Positions 12,401-26,700 of a stretch of DNA of 64,000 nucleotides are shown in pieces. The translations under genes and the position numbers were made by a program. Each line of letters opens with the position of its first letter. Positions within the stretch are counted from its first letter, which is position 1. A model generated the notes under the pieces. It made no database searches, was not told where the DNA came from, and saw nothing but the letters and a program-made list of their open reading frames with translations. This DNA is from Eurosta solidaginis (Eukaryota > Arthropoda > Insecta > Diptera > Tephritidae): positions 250,976,978 to 251,040,977 of the forward strand of contig NC_090320.1 in assembly GCF_040869045.1 (NCBI RefSeq), given 5' to 3'.

Positions 12401-14694
12401 TGGCACCGCCTACTTTTAAAAGAAGGTAATTGAAAAGTTTTGCAAGCTGTAATTTGGCAGTCGTTGAAGATATCATAATGAAATTTGACAGGATCGTTAC
12501 TCCTATTACTATATGTGTGCTAAATAAAAATTAGCAAAATCGGATGACGAACACACCCACTTTTTAAAAAAAAATTTTAAAAGTCAAATTTTAACAAAAA
12601 AGTTAATATCTTTACAGTATATAAGTAAATTATGTCAACATTCATCTCCAGTAATGATATGGTGCAACAAAATACAAGAATAAAAGAAAATTTCAAAATG
12701 GGCGTGGCTCCGCCCTTTTTCATTTAGTTTGTCTAGAATACATTTAGTGCCATAACTCGAACAAAAATTTACCAATGCTTGCTCAATTTGGTAGGGGCAT
12801 AGATCCTTTGACGATAACTGTTTCTGTGAAAATGAGGGAAATCGTTTGAAACCACGCCCAGTTTTTATACACAGTCGACCGTCTGTCCTTCCGCTCGACC
12901 GTTAACACGATAACTTGAACAAAAATCGATATATCTTTACTAAACTCAGTTCACGTAATTATCTGAACTCACTTTATCTTGGTATTAAAAATGGGCGAAA
13001 TCCGACTATGACCACGCCCACTTTTTCGATATCGAAAATTTCGATAAATTAAAAAAAATGTCATAATTCTATACCAAATACGAAAAAAGGATGAAACATT
13101 GTGATTGGATTGGTTTTTTGACGCAAAATATAACTTTGGAAAAAACTTTGTAAAATGGGTGTGACACCCACCATATTAAGTAGAAGAAAATGAAAAAGTT
13201 CTGCAGGGCGAAATCAAAAGCCCTTGGAATCATGGCAGGAATACTGTTCGTGGTATTACATAATTCAATAAATAAGCGGTGCCCGACAGATGATGTTCTG
13301 GGTCACTCTGGTCCATATTTTGGTCGATATCTCGAAAACGCCTGCACATATACAATACAATATATATATACTCCCATATCGTACAAACACATTCTAGAGT
13401 CACCCCTGGTCCATCTTTATGGCGATATCTCGAAAAGGCGTCCGCCTATAGAACTATGGCTCACTCCCTTTAAAATACTCTTTAATACCTACCATTTGAT
13501 ACCCATGTCATACAAACACATTCCAGGGTTATCCTAGGTTCATTTTCGTACATGGTGATTTTCCCTTATTTTGTCTCTAAAGCGCTCAGCTGAGTATGTA
13601 ATGTTCGGTTACACCCCAACTTAGTTTTTGTTGTTGCTTTGGGGAGTGTTATCGATGTGATGGTCCTTTGTCGGATACAGATGCGATACGCTCCGGTAAC
13701 ACAGCACCATTAAGGTGCTGGCCCGACCATCTCGGGAACGATTTATATGGCCACATTGAACCTTCAGGCCATCCCTCCCTCCCCACCCCCAAGTTCCATG
13801 AGGAGCTTGGGGTCGCCAGAGCCTCGTCTGTTAGTGAAACGGGATTCGCCGCTCGAAGGTGAGGTTGACAATTGGGTTGGAGAAGCTATATATTGCGCTA
13901 CACAACCCCTTGAATCCCACCCGAACTTAGTCTTCCTTAATTGTTAAATGTAGGTACGTCAGTGTAATTGATAGTGTTAAAAGTTGAAGCCCTTTCAATT
14001 GTTGCTGGCTTCCATCTGTCAACATGAATAGGTCTTTTCCTCATCATTTATTTCGATTTTAAAATATTTCTTATCTTTTTCAACAATCCTGTAAGGTCCT
14101 TTATACGGTTGTTGAAGGGGCCTTTTATTAATAATTCGTACAAACACAAATTTACAATTTTGTAAATCTTTCGGAACATATATACCAGTGTCTAAGTTTT
14201 GATGATGTTTCACATCTGAACTAAGATTTCTTAAACCTTCGCGTAATCTTTTCAAAATTTCATTTGAAGAAAAAGGTTCAGTAGTTGAAACAACTAATTC
14301 AGCGAAATATCTTCTCGATCGCAATCCTAACAGAACAATAGGTAACTCTTCATACCAATTTCTGCAGTTTTGGCTACTTTGAATTTATTAGCATCTAAAC
14401 GCCTTGGTTTAGAGTATGGAAGATTTCCGTCAGTAACTAGCCTATGAACTGTTGAATGTTTAACTGGGTGCGAATAATCTGGTTCAGCAAACAGTGAAGG
14501 AAACTCTTTTAACAGCTTAGTATATTTGTTATCAACAACAAACACTTTCGGAAGCGAAACATTACAAGCGCATGAAATTGTATTAACTGAAAGATTTGTT
14601 ACTGGGTCAATCAAAAGTTTACAACTGATGTGAACTAAAAGACCATATTTGGATAGAAAATCAGCACCACTGTTGTTGTTGTTGTTATTGCAGG

Positions 14695-14736
<42 letters not shown>

Positions 14737-17700
14737 AGGGATAAGGACACTCCCCGAAGGCCTTGGGGAGTGTTATCGATGTTGATTGTCCTTTGCCGGA
14801 TGCAGATCCGGTACGTTCCGTTAACAAGAACCATAAAGGTATTAACCCGACCATCTCGGGAACGATTTGGTATGACCACATTAAACCTTCTAGACCATAC
14901 CGCCCTCCCACCCCCTAGATCCATCAGGGGTTCGGCGTTGACAGAGCCTCGGCTGTTAATGAAACAGGATTCGCCACGGGTAGGTGAGGTTGCCAATTGG
15001 GTTAGAGAAGCTATATATTGCGCTGGCAACCCCTTGAAAGGCTTGCGCTACACAACCTCTTGAATCAATTTAGTACTTTAGTCGCTTCTTACGACAGGCT
15101 TACCTACCGCGGGTATATTCTAAGCCCCCTAACTCACTAATTTCTTTCGCTATATCAGCTATCAAAAATGTTAACGGAAACTCACGACGTAAAACCAAAT
15201 TGACGTTTAAAAGTTTTCTACCATACGTTGAAATCGTTGAACCATTAGCTGCAGCCTGCAGTAGGAATTAAATCTGATGAACGTTTTGTGAAAGGAAATT
15301 TTATCACTGGAAGCACCGATATTTCCGCCCCACTATCAATTAAAAAATTCAATTTGTTTGCTTTATCAAAAATAAATAAGCGACATGTAGAAATGTCTAA
15401 ATTTCCGTTGTTTGTCGCCGCAACAACGAATGATTTCAGTTTGACGACTTACTATTTTTAGAAAAAGCACAAGGCTACTCCCCTTTCTGAGCTTTTTCTC
15501 CAAATTTATAATGAAGTCTACATAACCAATTTGTATTACACTGAGATTTTGAACGATGCCTAAAATGACTTCTATAATAATCATTCCTATTATATGTCCT
15601 AGATCCCGAATTTTGACTGACTTCTTGCCTCAAAGAATCCAATTCTAGTGAGAGTTTTTGAAAATTTTCACACATCTTACTTACTTACTTAATTGACGCT
15701 TAACCGTCTAAACGGTTATGGCCCTCCAACAAGACGTGCCAGTCGCTCCTTCGCTCCGCCAACCGGCGCCAATTGGTCACACCAAGGGAGTTTAAATCGT
15801 TTTCCACCTGGTCCTTCCAACAGAGTGGGGGCCGCCCTCTACCTCTGCTTCCATAGGCGGGTTCCGATAGAAACACTTTCTTGGCCGGAGCATCATCATT
15901 CATTCGCATAACATGGCCTAGCCAGCGCAGCCGCTGCGTTTTAATTCGCTGGACTATGTTGATGTCTGCGTATAGCTCGTACAGCTCATCATTAAATCTT
16001 CTTCGGTAGTCGCCATCGCCAACGCGTAGAGGTCCATAAATCTTTCGAAGAACTTTTCTCTCGAACACTCCCAAAGCCGCTTCATCTGCTGTTGCCATGG
16101 TACATGCTTCTGCCCCATATAGCAGACGGGTACGATAAGTGACTTGTAGAGTATGATTTTCGTTCGCCGAGAGAGGACTTTACTTATCAATTGCCTACCT
16201 AGTCCAAAGTAGCATTTGTTGGCAAGATTGATTCTTCGCTGTATTTCAGTGCTGATGTTGTTGCTAGTGTTGATGCTGGTTCCCAAATAAACGAAGTCTT
16301 TTACTATTTCGAAATTATGGCTGCCAACAGTAGCGTGGTTGCCAAGGCGCGTATGCGCTGACTCTTTGCTGGATGACAGCAGGTACTTCGTTTTGTCCTC
16401 ATAGTTACCAGTCATATAAATGTATATTTGTAGTTTGTAGCTATATGCGGGTGTATATGTGAGTACTACTTCGGCTGATGATTACATGTGTTTGTGAGTA
16501 TTTCTCCGCTGCCTTGTATGTATGCGTGTACATGATGATTGATTTATTTACGTACATACGGCTGCTTAGTATCAGCTTAGAGATGGTAATATTCGTCACA
16601 ATATGAAATTAAGAAATCAGGCATCAAATAACCAAGTTCAGCTGTATTTGCAAGGATACAAAAATTTAAAAACATTTTTTCAAGACCCTCTCAACATAGA
16701 ATTTTTGAAATTTAGGAGCAAACTGTTGCAATTTTTTTTCGACCCAGTCTAATCTGATATATATTTAGTTTTGTTTTATTTCGAAAACCATTTTTGCAGT
16801 GTTTCGATTTACGTTAAAAGTGAGCATATTTTGGCTTTCGTTTCGAGTCCAGGCAATGGTTTTTCGTATTGCTTCATTTTATCCTTTAAGGTTTCACTCA
16901 TATTCCATGTGGATGTTTTATGATCACGGGTGGGAAAATTGTATGAAATATTTTATCTTTTTTGAAGCATTCTGATAAACCCAGCTGGAGATTTCAGAGT
17001 CTAATAGACAAGTTGAAGCACGTAACATGGGATTCAAGCTTGTTACCGGAACGTACTGGGTCTATATCCGCCTAGGGACCATAAACATCGATAACACACC
17101 CCAAAACCTTCGGGGAGTGCTTTTATCTCTATTTAATAATTTATGCCTACTCATTACTAACAATTTTTTCTAAGTACTTGTCACGGGTGAGACATTCTTC
17201 ATGATTGAATAAACCAATGCAAGTAAGACGGATATGGCCTTGTTTAATAAGAGGCACAAGGTCCCAAATTGGACCAGGCCTAAGCCAGATGGGGTGACCC
17301 TGAAGAAGAAACCTTGCACAAAATATCTAGTAATCATTCTAGACAGTAAGTTGTCGTGGAAGCTCAACGTGAAGGAAAGAGTGAAGAAGGCCTCGACGGC
17401 AATTTATGCACGTAAAAGAATGCTGGATTGTACTTGGGGTTAATCGCCCTCTCTCAATGGGTTTTTACAGCGATTATAAGGTCTATCCTATACTATGGAG
17501 TGCTTGTTTGGTAGACAGTCACGAAAAAGAACCTACCTCAAAAAATTATAGAGGGTATGTAGGATATCAATTCTTAGCATCAAACAATCCCGACGGCTGC
17601 ACTGTATGCCATTCTGCACGCTCCGCCTGTAGACCTGGTGACAAATTACATAGCGTTAACAACTGCAACAAGGCTCAGCGACTCGGGGCCGCTTCCCCCC

Positions 17701-20700
17701 AGCGGGTTAGGGGGTTAGAATATGCCCACGGTAGGTATGCCTGTCGTAAGAGGCGACTAAAAGGCGGTATGGCCTAGAAGGTTGTTGTTGTTGTTGTGCC
17801 TAGAAGGTCGCATGTGGTCATAACAAATCGTTCCCGAGATGGTCGGGTTTGGTACCGGAACGTACCGGATCTGCATCCGGCGAAGGACCATCAACTCGAT
17901 AACACTCCCCAAGGCCTTCGGGGAGAGTCCTTATCGCTACAACATCAACAACAACTCGGGCCGCTTTGAGCGCAGATCATACGGCCATAGTAGTATAGCG
18001 TCATCAATTACAGGACGAACAGACTACATGATTCCGCATATGTGCTTCGAAGGGGCTCTTAGAGACACAATAGTGGTAGATGGTTGGCGCAAGGGTGCTC
18101 ACGAGGTGCGTGTATCTCACACGTGTCACGGATGTTTCCAAAGTAGTGAAAGTAATAGGGTCTGCGGTATACTGTGCTGATTCGGAAAGAAACGGATCCT
18201 ACAAGCTGCCAGATCACTGTAGCGTTTTTCAGGCGGAAGTAGTAGCCGTAACCAAAGCAGTAGAAACACTGCAAAAAAATACTCATAACGGGTCTTCTGA
18301 CTGGACACTGCCTTCTAACATAACCTTTCATAATTTACTTATTGGTTGCAAATTGGTTTTTTATTTTCTGCAGTTTTAAATTTTTTTCGGTATTTCTGTA
18401 GCAAAAGTTCAAAATCGTAAAACATTCAATGTCCAAGTGGCAAAATTAAATAAGAATACTGCTTTTAAAATAAAATACATTTTTTGTTGCTTAACAATTT
18501 TTACTCGTCTTTTTACATGTTTTACTTCACTGTGCGAATTACTTTGAAAAGTTTGCGTACCTATGCTATGCTGAAGATTGATAAGTGCGCCGTTGCGTTG
18601 GCACACAAAAAAATTATTTAAATACTCAGATCATTTGGCCACAAGTTATTCAAAAAGGTGGGTGGTGCAAGAGGATTACAGTCTTTATTTCAAACACAAA
18701 AAACAAGTTGGAGAGCATACTTTGATCTTTATTTTGAAAATCGTTTGACATGTCTGGAATTTGTTACATCTTTAACATTGGTGACCTGTTTGTCATACTG
18801 TTCTTGAAAATAAATTCTTGCAAAAAAAATATATACATACATATAAAAATAAATTGTACGAAAATTTAACACATTCAAGTTTCCACGGGAAACTGAATCT
18901 TTGTGCGACAAAAATATATAAAACGAGCCAGACCCGTGCGCATCTTGCGCAACCAATATAAAAGTCTCTTATCAAATATCAACAGAAATCAGCTCTTCTA
19001 TCAATCAGTTAAAGCTTTCAGCATGCGCTGCCATCGGGCGTATGGTAGCAACTGTCGGTAATGCAGTGTAAATATTCAAAATAGTGCCATAGTACAAATA
19101 GATTTCTTTGTGTGCTCACAATCGTTTATTTTTAACAAATTATTTTAATAAATATAGCTAAACAAAAGCACTTCCACCAAAATTGCCCAAAAGCTCGCTA
19201 ATAGCCCGAATATCTATCTCTACAGCCAAACTTTATGTATAGATTTGGATTCAAAATAAGAGCGCAAAAGGAACCGTACATAAAAACAGGAATTAGAAAT
19301 AATATATACGAGCCGGACCCGTGCACATCTTGCGCTACCAATATAAAGTTCTTATCAAATATCAACAGAAATCAGCTGTTCCATCAATCAATTAAAACTT
19401 ACAGCATAGTAGTGTGGTAAATGAATACATTTTGCTATACTGAATATTTGAGTTACTTATTCGACAGTTCAGCGATTCGTAAGGTAACAAAAGGTGCAGA
19501 GTAATCAATAATTTCCTGAAATTCACTACAGTATATTAGAAAAGGTTAGAGAAAAAACGTTTAAAAAAGTGAATTAAAGATATATATTGTTAACAACACA
19601 ACACTTTGTGGTGCTGTACTCTATAAAAACCAAAAAAATTGTGAATTTCATCCCCAAAAAGTGTTGAAAAAAACTAAAATTAAAATTTAAATTATAACAA
19701 GTAAGAAAGGCTAAGTTCGGGTGTAACCGAACATTACATATCTACTCTGCTGAGAGCTTGGAGACAAAATAAGGGAAAATCACCATTTAGGAAAATGAAC
19801 CTAGGGCAGCCCTGGAATGTGTTTGTATGACATGGATATCAAATGGAAGGTATTAAAGAGTATTTTAAAAGGGAGTGGGCCATAGTTCTGTAGGTGGACG
19901 CGTTTTCGAGATATCGCCATAAAGTTGGACCAGGGGTGGTGACTCTAAAATGTTTTTGTACGATATAGATATCAAATGAAAGATGGTGATGAGTATTTTA
20001 AACGGGAGTGGGCTTTAGCTCTGTAGATGGACGCCTTTTCGAGATATCGCCATAAAGATGGACCAGGGGTGACTATAATGTGTTTGTACGATATGGGTAT
20101 CAAATTAAAGGTATTGTAACGAACTTAGTGAAACTCCGCTTATTTTACACCTTCTACTAACGTTCGTGTCGCTAAACTGTTGAATAAAACGCTCCAATAT
20201 TCTGTATTACAAAATGGTCTTATATTACTTTGAAAGTACTTCGCAACTGATAGCGTGCTTAAATCAAACTGATTGATGCTTACTCAGCTTTCGCTCCTTT
20301 TATACTATCTGCTGTCTCGTTCGCATACTTCTAGGCGTTTCTTCTTCTAGAATTTATTACTTAGTTACCAGATACATATGTATATGCATATGAATTTGTA
20401 GTTTATAGTCTATTGCATAACCATGTGCGTTGTTATTACTCTGCTGATGATTGCATACTTTTGTGAGTATCTCAGATATATGCATGTGTATACTGCTTGT
20501 ATGTACATATGTGTAAACATAATGATTGATTTGTTTATGTACATACACGTGACTGCTTAGTATCGGCTTTTTTTTTTTTTTTTTATTTTTTAGAGATGAT
20601 AGTATCCTTTAGTGTTGCTAATATTCGTCACAGTATTAATGAGGGTTATAAAAGGGAGTGTCCGTCAGTTGTATATGTGCAGCGTTTTCTAGACATCGAC

Positions 20701-23700
20701 CAAAATGTGGACCAGGGTGACCCAGAACATCATCTGTCGGGTACCGCTAATTTATTTATATATGTACTACCACGAACAGTATTCCTGCCATGATGCCAAG
20801 GGCTTTTGATTTTGCCCTGCAGAACTTTTTCATTTTCTTCTACTTAATATGGTAGGTGTCACACCCATTTTATAAAGTTTTTTCCAAAGTTTTATTTTGC
20901 GTCAAAAACCAATCCAAGCACCATGTTTCATCCCTTTTGTCGTATTTGGTATGGAATTATGGCATTTTTTCATTTTTCGAAATTTTCGATATCGAAAAAG
21001 TGGCCGTGGTCATAGTCGGGTCTCGCCCATTTTTAATACCAAGATAAAGTGAGCACAGATAAGTACGTGAACTAAGTCTAGTAAAGATATATCGATTTTT
21101 GCTCAAGTTATCGTGTTAACGGCCGAGCGGAAGGACAGACGGTGGACTGTGTATAAAAACTGAGCGTGGCTTCAACCGATTTCGCCAATTTTCACAGAAA
21201 ACAGTTATCGTCATAGAAGCTATGCCTATGCGTGTTCGTCATCCGATTTTGCTAATTTTTATTTAGCGCACATATAGTAATAGGAGTAACGTTACTGCCA
21301 AATTGCATCATGATATCTTCAACGACTGCCAAATTACAGCTTGCAAAACTTTTAAATTACCTTCTTTTAAAAGTGGGCGGTGCCACGCCCATTGTCCAAA
21401 ATTTTACTAATTTTCTATTCTGCCTCATAAGGTCAACCCACCTACCATTTAGTTTTATCGCTTTATCTGTGTTTGGTAATGAATTATAGCACTTTTTCGG
21501 TTTTTCAAAATTTTCGATATCGAAAAAGTGGGCGTGGTTATAGTCCGATTTCGTTCATTTTATATAGCGATCTGAGATGAGTGCCTAGGAACTTACATAC
21601 CAAATTTCATTAAGATACCTCAACATTTACTAAAGTTATCGTGTTTACGGACAGACGGACGGGCGGACGGACGGACATGGCTAACTGAATTTCTTTTTTC
21701 GCCCAGATCATTTTGATATATAGAAGTCTATACTTATCTCGATTAGTTTATGCCGTTACGGATTACCGTTATGCGAACAAAGTTAATATACTCTGTGATC
21801 TCTGCTCAGCTGAGTATAAAAATTGGATGTTGCTTCGGAGGGTTTAACTGTGCAGGGTTAAACTCTAGACAACTTTAACTGGAGTTTAAACTCGCACTGA
21901 AAAAACGAGCACTAGACACATAAGAAAAGCGTCGCCAACAGAAATAACGAACGGTAAGCGATAGTGTGTTGCTCAAATTCAAAACACGATTATCACGAGC
22001 AAACTTGAACATTACTCCTTACCCTGCAAAAATCGTTGGATCATGTGGTCCACTGGAGTACTTACCATTATACTCCACTGTAATGCAGCAATGGACCAAC
22101 TCATGTTTCTACACCAAGATATTGTAAGCCGCTCATTGCTCGTTTTTAACGATTGTAATCACTACACGATGTTTATTGACTGTGGGTACTCCATGGATTA
22201 CTCTGATGTAATGCGGAGCTAGAGTATATGGTCCAGTCCTAGGACATCGCAATGCCCTTCAAAAAACGCGAGTACTCCATAAATAATGTAAGGAATACTC
22301 CTTTGGGAGTATAGGAGTATTCCAAAACTAATCTGTATTCATACAAAAAATGTGCTCCAATTAACATTGCGATGTCCTAGGAGAGGAGTAGGTGATCCCA
22401 CTCTCGCTTTGTTTGTGAGTATTCCATATAGTACATACGTGAGAGTACTTTCCAAAGTACTTTCACTGTAGTACTCCATGGAGCACCCACAGAGGATCAT
22501 ATGCTAAAGTACTAAAGAGGAATTGTGTCGGAAAGAGTTATCGGAGTGAATTTAATTTAATATGAAGGAAAATGAAGAGGGGCAATACAACTTTTATATT
22601 TTTTACTACGAATATTCTTATGTTATTTAGCATTTGCGTGAATAAAGAAACTAATATTTCTCTATACTATAGTATGTATACATAAAACCAGTGCGCGGTT
22701 GCATTTTATCAGAGTTGCCATAGTAAAATTTTATTATCAGTTATTTGTATGCAATATTTTTTTTTTTTGGCAACTCTGTTCGATCGTCATCGTGTCGTGA
22801 TCACGGTCGCTAAAAAACGAGCAATGATCGGCTGATGGTGGTCCGCAAACGCATTGCAAAGGAGTATTGTTAGAGTACTCCAACATGAAGAAAATGGAAC
22901 ACGTAATCCAACAATTTTTGCAGGGTGTTAATTGCACCCTATTTTTTGTATGAATTGTGGTTAATTTTGGAGCACTCCATAGCGAGTACTCCATACATGC
23001 ATGCATGGAGTACTCGCGATTTTTGCAGGGTAGTTAACAAACAAGAAGCAAACCACAATCACAGTATTCAACACAGACAACCTCATAAACATCCTAATTA
23101 CCCATAACCAAAAAATGTTGAAGAAATCGCTAAATTCATCGAAGAAAAAGAAATTGTATGCTAAATAAACAACGACATCTTTAACTAGTATCAACAGAGC
23201 TGATGGCAAAGTAGCCAATGCCCATTAAGTTTGTTCAAAAGCTTTTGACACAGTCAACCACGGGCGCTACTCCTAAACATAGATGATTCACCCTGCCTTC
23301 TTGTCTAAAAAGGTGACCGCAAATTATCTGAATGGTCGGCAATCGTCGGTTCAAATTAGGAACGAGCTCTCAAAACCCAGGAGAATTAAACAGGGAGTGC
23401 CACAGTGTGGTGTCCTATCCCCGCTGAGTTTTTATACTCAGTTGAGCAGAGCTCACAGAGTATATTAACTTTGATTGGATAACGGTTGGTTGTACAGGTA
23501 TAAAGGAATCGAGATAGATATAGACTTCCATATATCAAAATCATCAGTATCGAAAAAAAAATTCGATTGATCCATGTCCGTCCGTCCGTCCGTCCGTCCG
23601 TCTGTCCGTTAACACGATAACTTGAGTAAATTTTGAGATATCTTGATGAAATTTTGTATGTAGGTTCCTGGGCACTCATCTCAGACCGCTATTTAAAATG

Positions 23701-26700
23701 AACGATATCGGACAATAACCACGCCCACTTTTTCGATATCGAAAATTTCGAAAAATCGAAAAAGTGCGATAATTCATTACCAAATACGGATTAAGCGATT
23801 AAACTTGGTAGGTGAGTTGTATTTATGACGCATAATATAAAACTAGTAAAATTTTGGACAACGGCCGTGGCACCGCCCACTTTTAAAAGAAGGTAATTTG
23901 AAAGTTTTGCAAGCTGTAATTTGGCAGTCGTTGAAGATATCATGATGAAATTTGCCAGGAACGTTACTCTATTACTATATGTCTGCTCAATAAAAATTAG
24001 AAAAATCGGAGAACGACCACGCCCACTTTTTAAAAAAATTTTTTTTTTAATTCAAATTTTAAAAGAAAAGTTAATATCTTTACAGTATATAAGTAAATTA
24101 TGTCAACATTCAACTCCAGTAATGATATGGTGCAATAAAATCCAAAAATAAAAGAAAATTTCAAAATGGGCGTGGCTCCGCCCTTTTTCATTTAATTTGT
24201 CTAGGATGCTTTTAATGCCATAAGTCGAACAAAAATTTACCAATCCTTGTGAAATTTGGTAGAGGCTTAGATTCTAGGACAATAACTGTTTTCTGTGAAA
24301 AAGGGCGAAATCGGTTGAAGCCACGCCCAATTTTTATACACAGTCGACCGTCTGTCCTTCCGCTCGGCCGTTAACACGATAACTTGAGCAAAAATCGATA
24401 TATCTTTACTAAACTCAGTTCACGTACTTATCTGAACTCACTTTATATTGGTGTAAAAAATGGCCGAAATCCGACTATGACCACGCCCACTTTTTCGATA
24501 TCGAATATTACGAAAAAAGAAAAAAATGCCATAATTATATACCAAATACGAAAAAAGGGATGAAACATGGTAATTGTATTGGTTTATTGACGCAAAATAT
24601 AACTTTAGAAAAAAACTTGTTAAAATGGGTGTGACACCTACCATATTAAGTAGAAGAAAATGAAAAAGTTTTGCAGGGCGAAACCAAAAGCCCTTGGAAT
24701 CTTGGAAGGAACACTCTTCGTGGTATTACATATATAAATAAATTAGCGGTACCCGACAGATGATGTTCTGGATCACCCTGGTCCACATTTTGGTCGATAT
24801 CTCGAAAACGCCTTCACATATACAACTAAGGGCCACTCCCTTTTAAAACCCTCATTAATACGTTTAATTTGATACCCATATCGTACAAACACATTCTAGA
24901 GTCACCCCTGCTCCACCTTTATGGCGATATCTCGAAAAGGCGTACACCTATAGAACTAAGGCCCACGCCCTTTTAAAATACTCATTAACACCTTTCATTT
25001 GATACCCATATCGTACAAACAAATTCTAGAGTCACCCCTGGTCCATCTTTATGGCGATATCTCGAAAAGGCGTCCACCTATAGAACTAAGGCCCACGCCC
25101 CTTTTAAAATACTCTTTAACACCTTTCATTTGATACCCATATCGTACAAAAAAATTCTAGAGTCACCCCTGGTCCACCTTTATGGCAATATCTGGAAAAG
25201 GCGTCCACCTATAGAACTAAGGCCCACGCCCTTATAAAATACTCATTAACACCTTTCATTTGATACCCATATCGTACAAACAAATTCAAGAGTCACCCCT
25301 GGTCCACCTTTATGGCGATATCCCGAAAAGGCGTCCACCTTTTAGAACCAAGGCCCACGCCATTTTAAAATACTCATTAACACCTTTCATTTGATACCCA
25401 TATCGTACAAACAAATTCTAGAGTCACCCCTGGTCCACCTTTATGGCGACATATCGAAAAGGCGTCCACCTATAGAACTAAGGCCCACGCCCTTTAAAAA
25501 TACTCATTAACACCTTTCATTTGATACCCATATCGTACAAAAAAATTCTAGAGTCACCCCTGGCCCACCTTTATGGCGATATCTCAAAAAGGCATCCACC
25601 TATAGAACTAAGGCCCACTCCCTTTTAAAATACTCTTTAACACCTTTCATTTGATACCCATATCGTACAAACAAATTCTAGAGTCACCCCTGGTCCACCT
25701 TTATGGCGATATCTCGAAAAGGCGTCCACCTATAGAACTAAGGCCCTTTTAAAATACTCATTAACACCTTTCATTTGATACCCATATTGTACAAACGCAT
25801 TCTAGAGTCACCCCTAGTCCACCTTGATGGCGATATCTCGAAAAGGCATCCACCCATAGAACTAAGGGCCACTCCCTTTTAAAACACTTATTAACACCTT
25901 TCGTTTGATACCCATATTGTGCAAATGCATTCTAGAGTAAACCCTGGTCCACTTTTATAACGATATTCCGAAAAGGCGTCCACCTATAGAACTAAGGCCC
26001 ACTCCCTTTTAAAATACTCTTTAACACCTTTCATTTGATACCCATATCGTACAAACAAATTCTAGAGTCACCCCTGGTCCACCTTTATGGCGATATCTCG
26101 AAAAGGCGTCCATCTATAGAACTTAGGCCCACGCCCTTTTAAAATACTCATTAATACCCATATCATACAAAATAAATTCTAGAGTCACCCCTGGTCCACC
26201 TTTATGGCGATATCTCGAAAAGTGGTCCACCTATAGAACTTAAGCCCACTCCCTTTTAAAATTATCATTAACACATTTCATTTGATACCCATATCGTACA
26301 AACAAATTCTAGAGTCAAGCCTGGTCCACCTTTATGGCGATATCCCTAAATGGCGTCCATCTATAGAACTATGGCCAACTTCCTCTTAAAATACTCTTTA
26401 ATACCTGCCATTTGATACGCATGTCATACAATCACATTCCAGGGTTACCCTAGGTTCTTTTTACAACATGGTGATTTTCCCTTACTTTGTCTCCACAGCT
26501 CTCAACTGAGTATGTAATGTTCGGTTACACCCGAACTTAGCCTTCCTTACTTGTTACATATTAAAGTTGTTTTCCCCAATAGACGAACTAGCTTGTAGAA
26601 TAAACACCTATCTTTCCACTCTTTCTGCTTTCTTCACCACGCGCGACCTGGTACTATCACTGACCAAATCCACGGTCTCTGTTTATGGCGTGTAAGAAAC

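Larger units (their letters stand above)
13960..15690 (-). mobile_element. Second Ty3/gypsy-like element, decayed, split by a SINE
   Basis: In minus-strand order: zinc-knuckle-like Gag tail (15690-15440), protease (15360-15135), the SINE insertion (~14671-15138), protease end and reverse-transcriptase N-terminus (14690-14340), then directly the integrase C-terminus (14330-14019). The reverse-transcriptase core, RNase H and integrase core are missing. Its parts differ from the 1474-5194 element, so it is another lineage. No LTR pair was recognised. Confidence 0.7.

Noticed and set aside
14660..14760. Long asparagine or glutamine runs encoded across the (TTG)n tract
   Set aside because: Translation of the SINE's microsatellite tail; no gene.
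19021..19060. Short peptide after an ATG in the TRIM-like block
   Set aside because: Only 12 codons and not conserved in the inverted copy.
24830..26400. Regularly spaced repeats resembling a CRISPR array
   Set aside because: Whole 130-bp units repeat without unique spacers, and the genome is eukaryotic.
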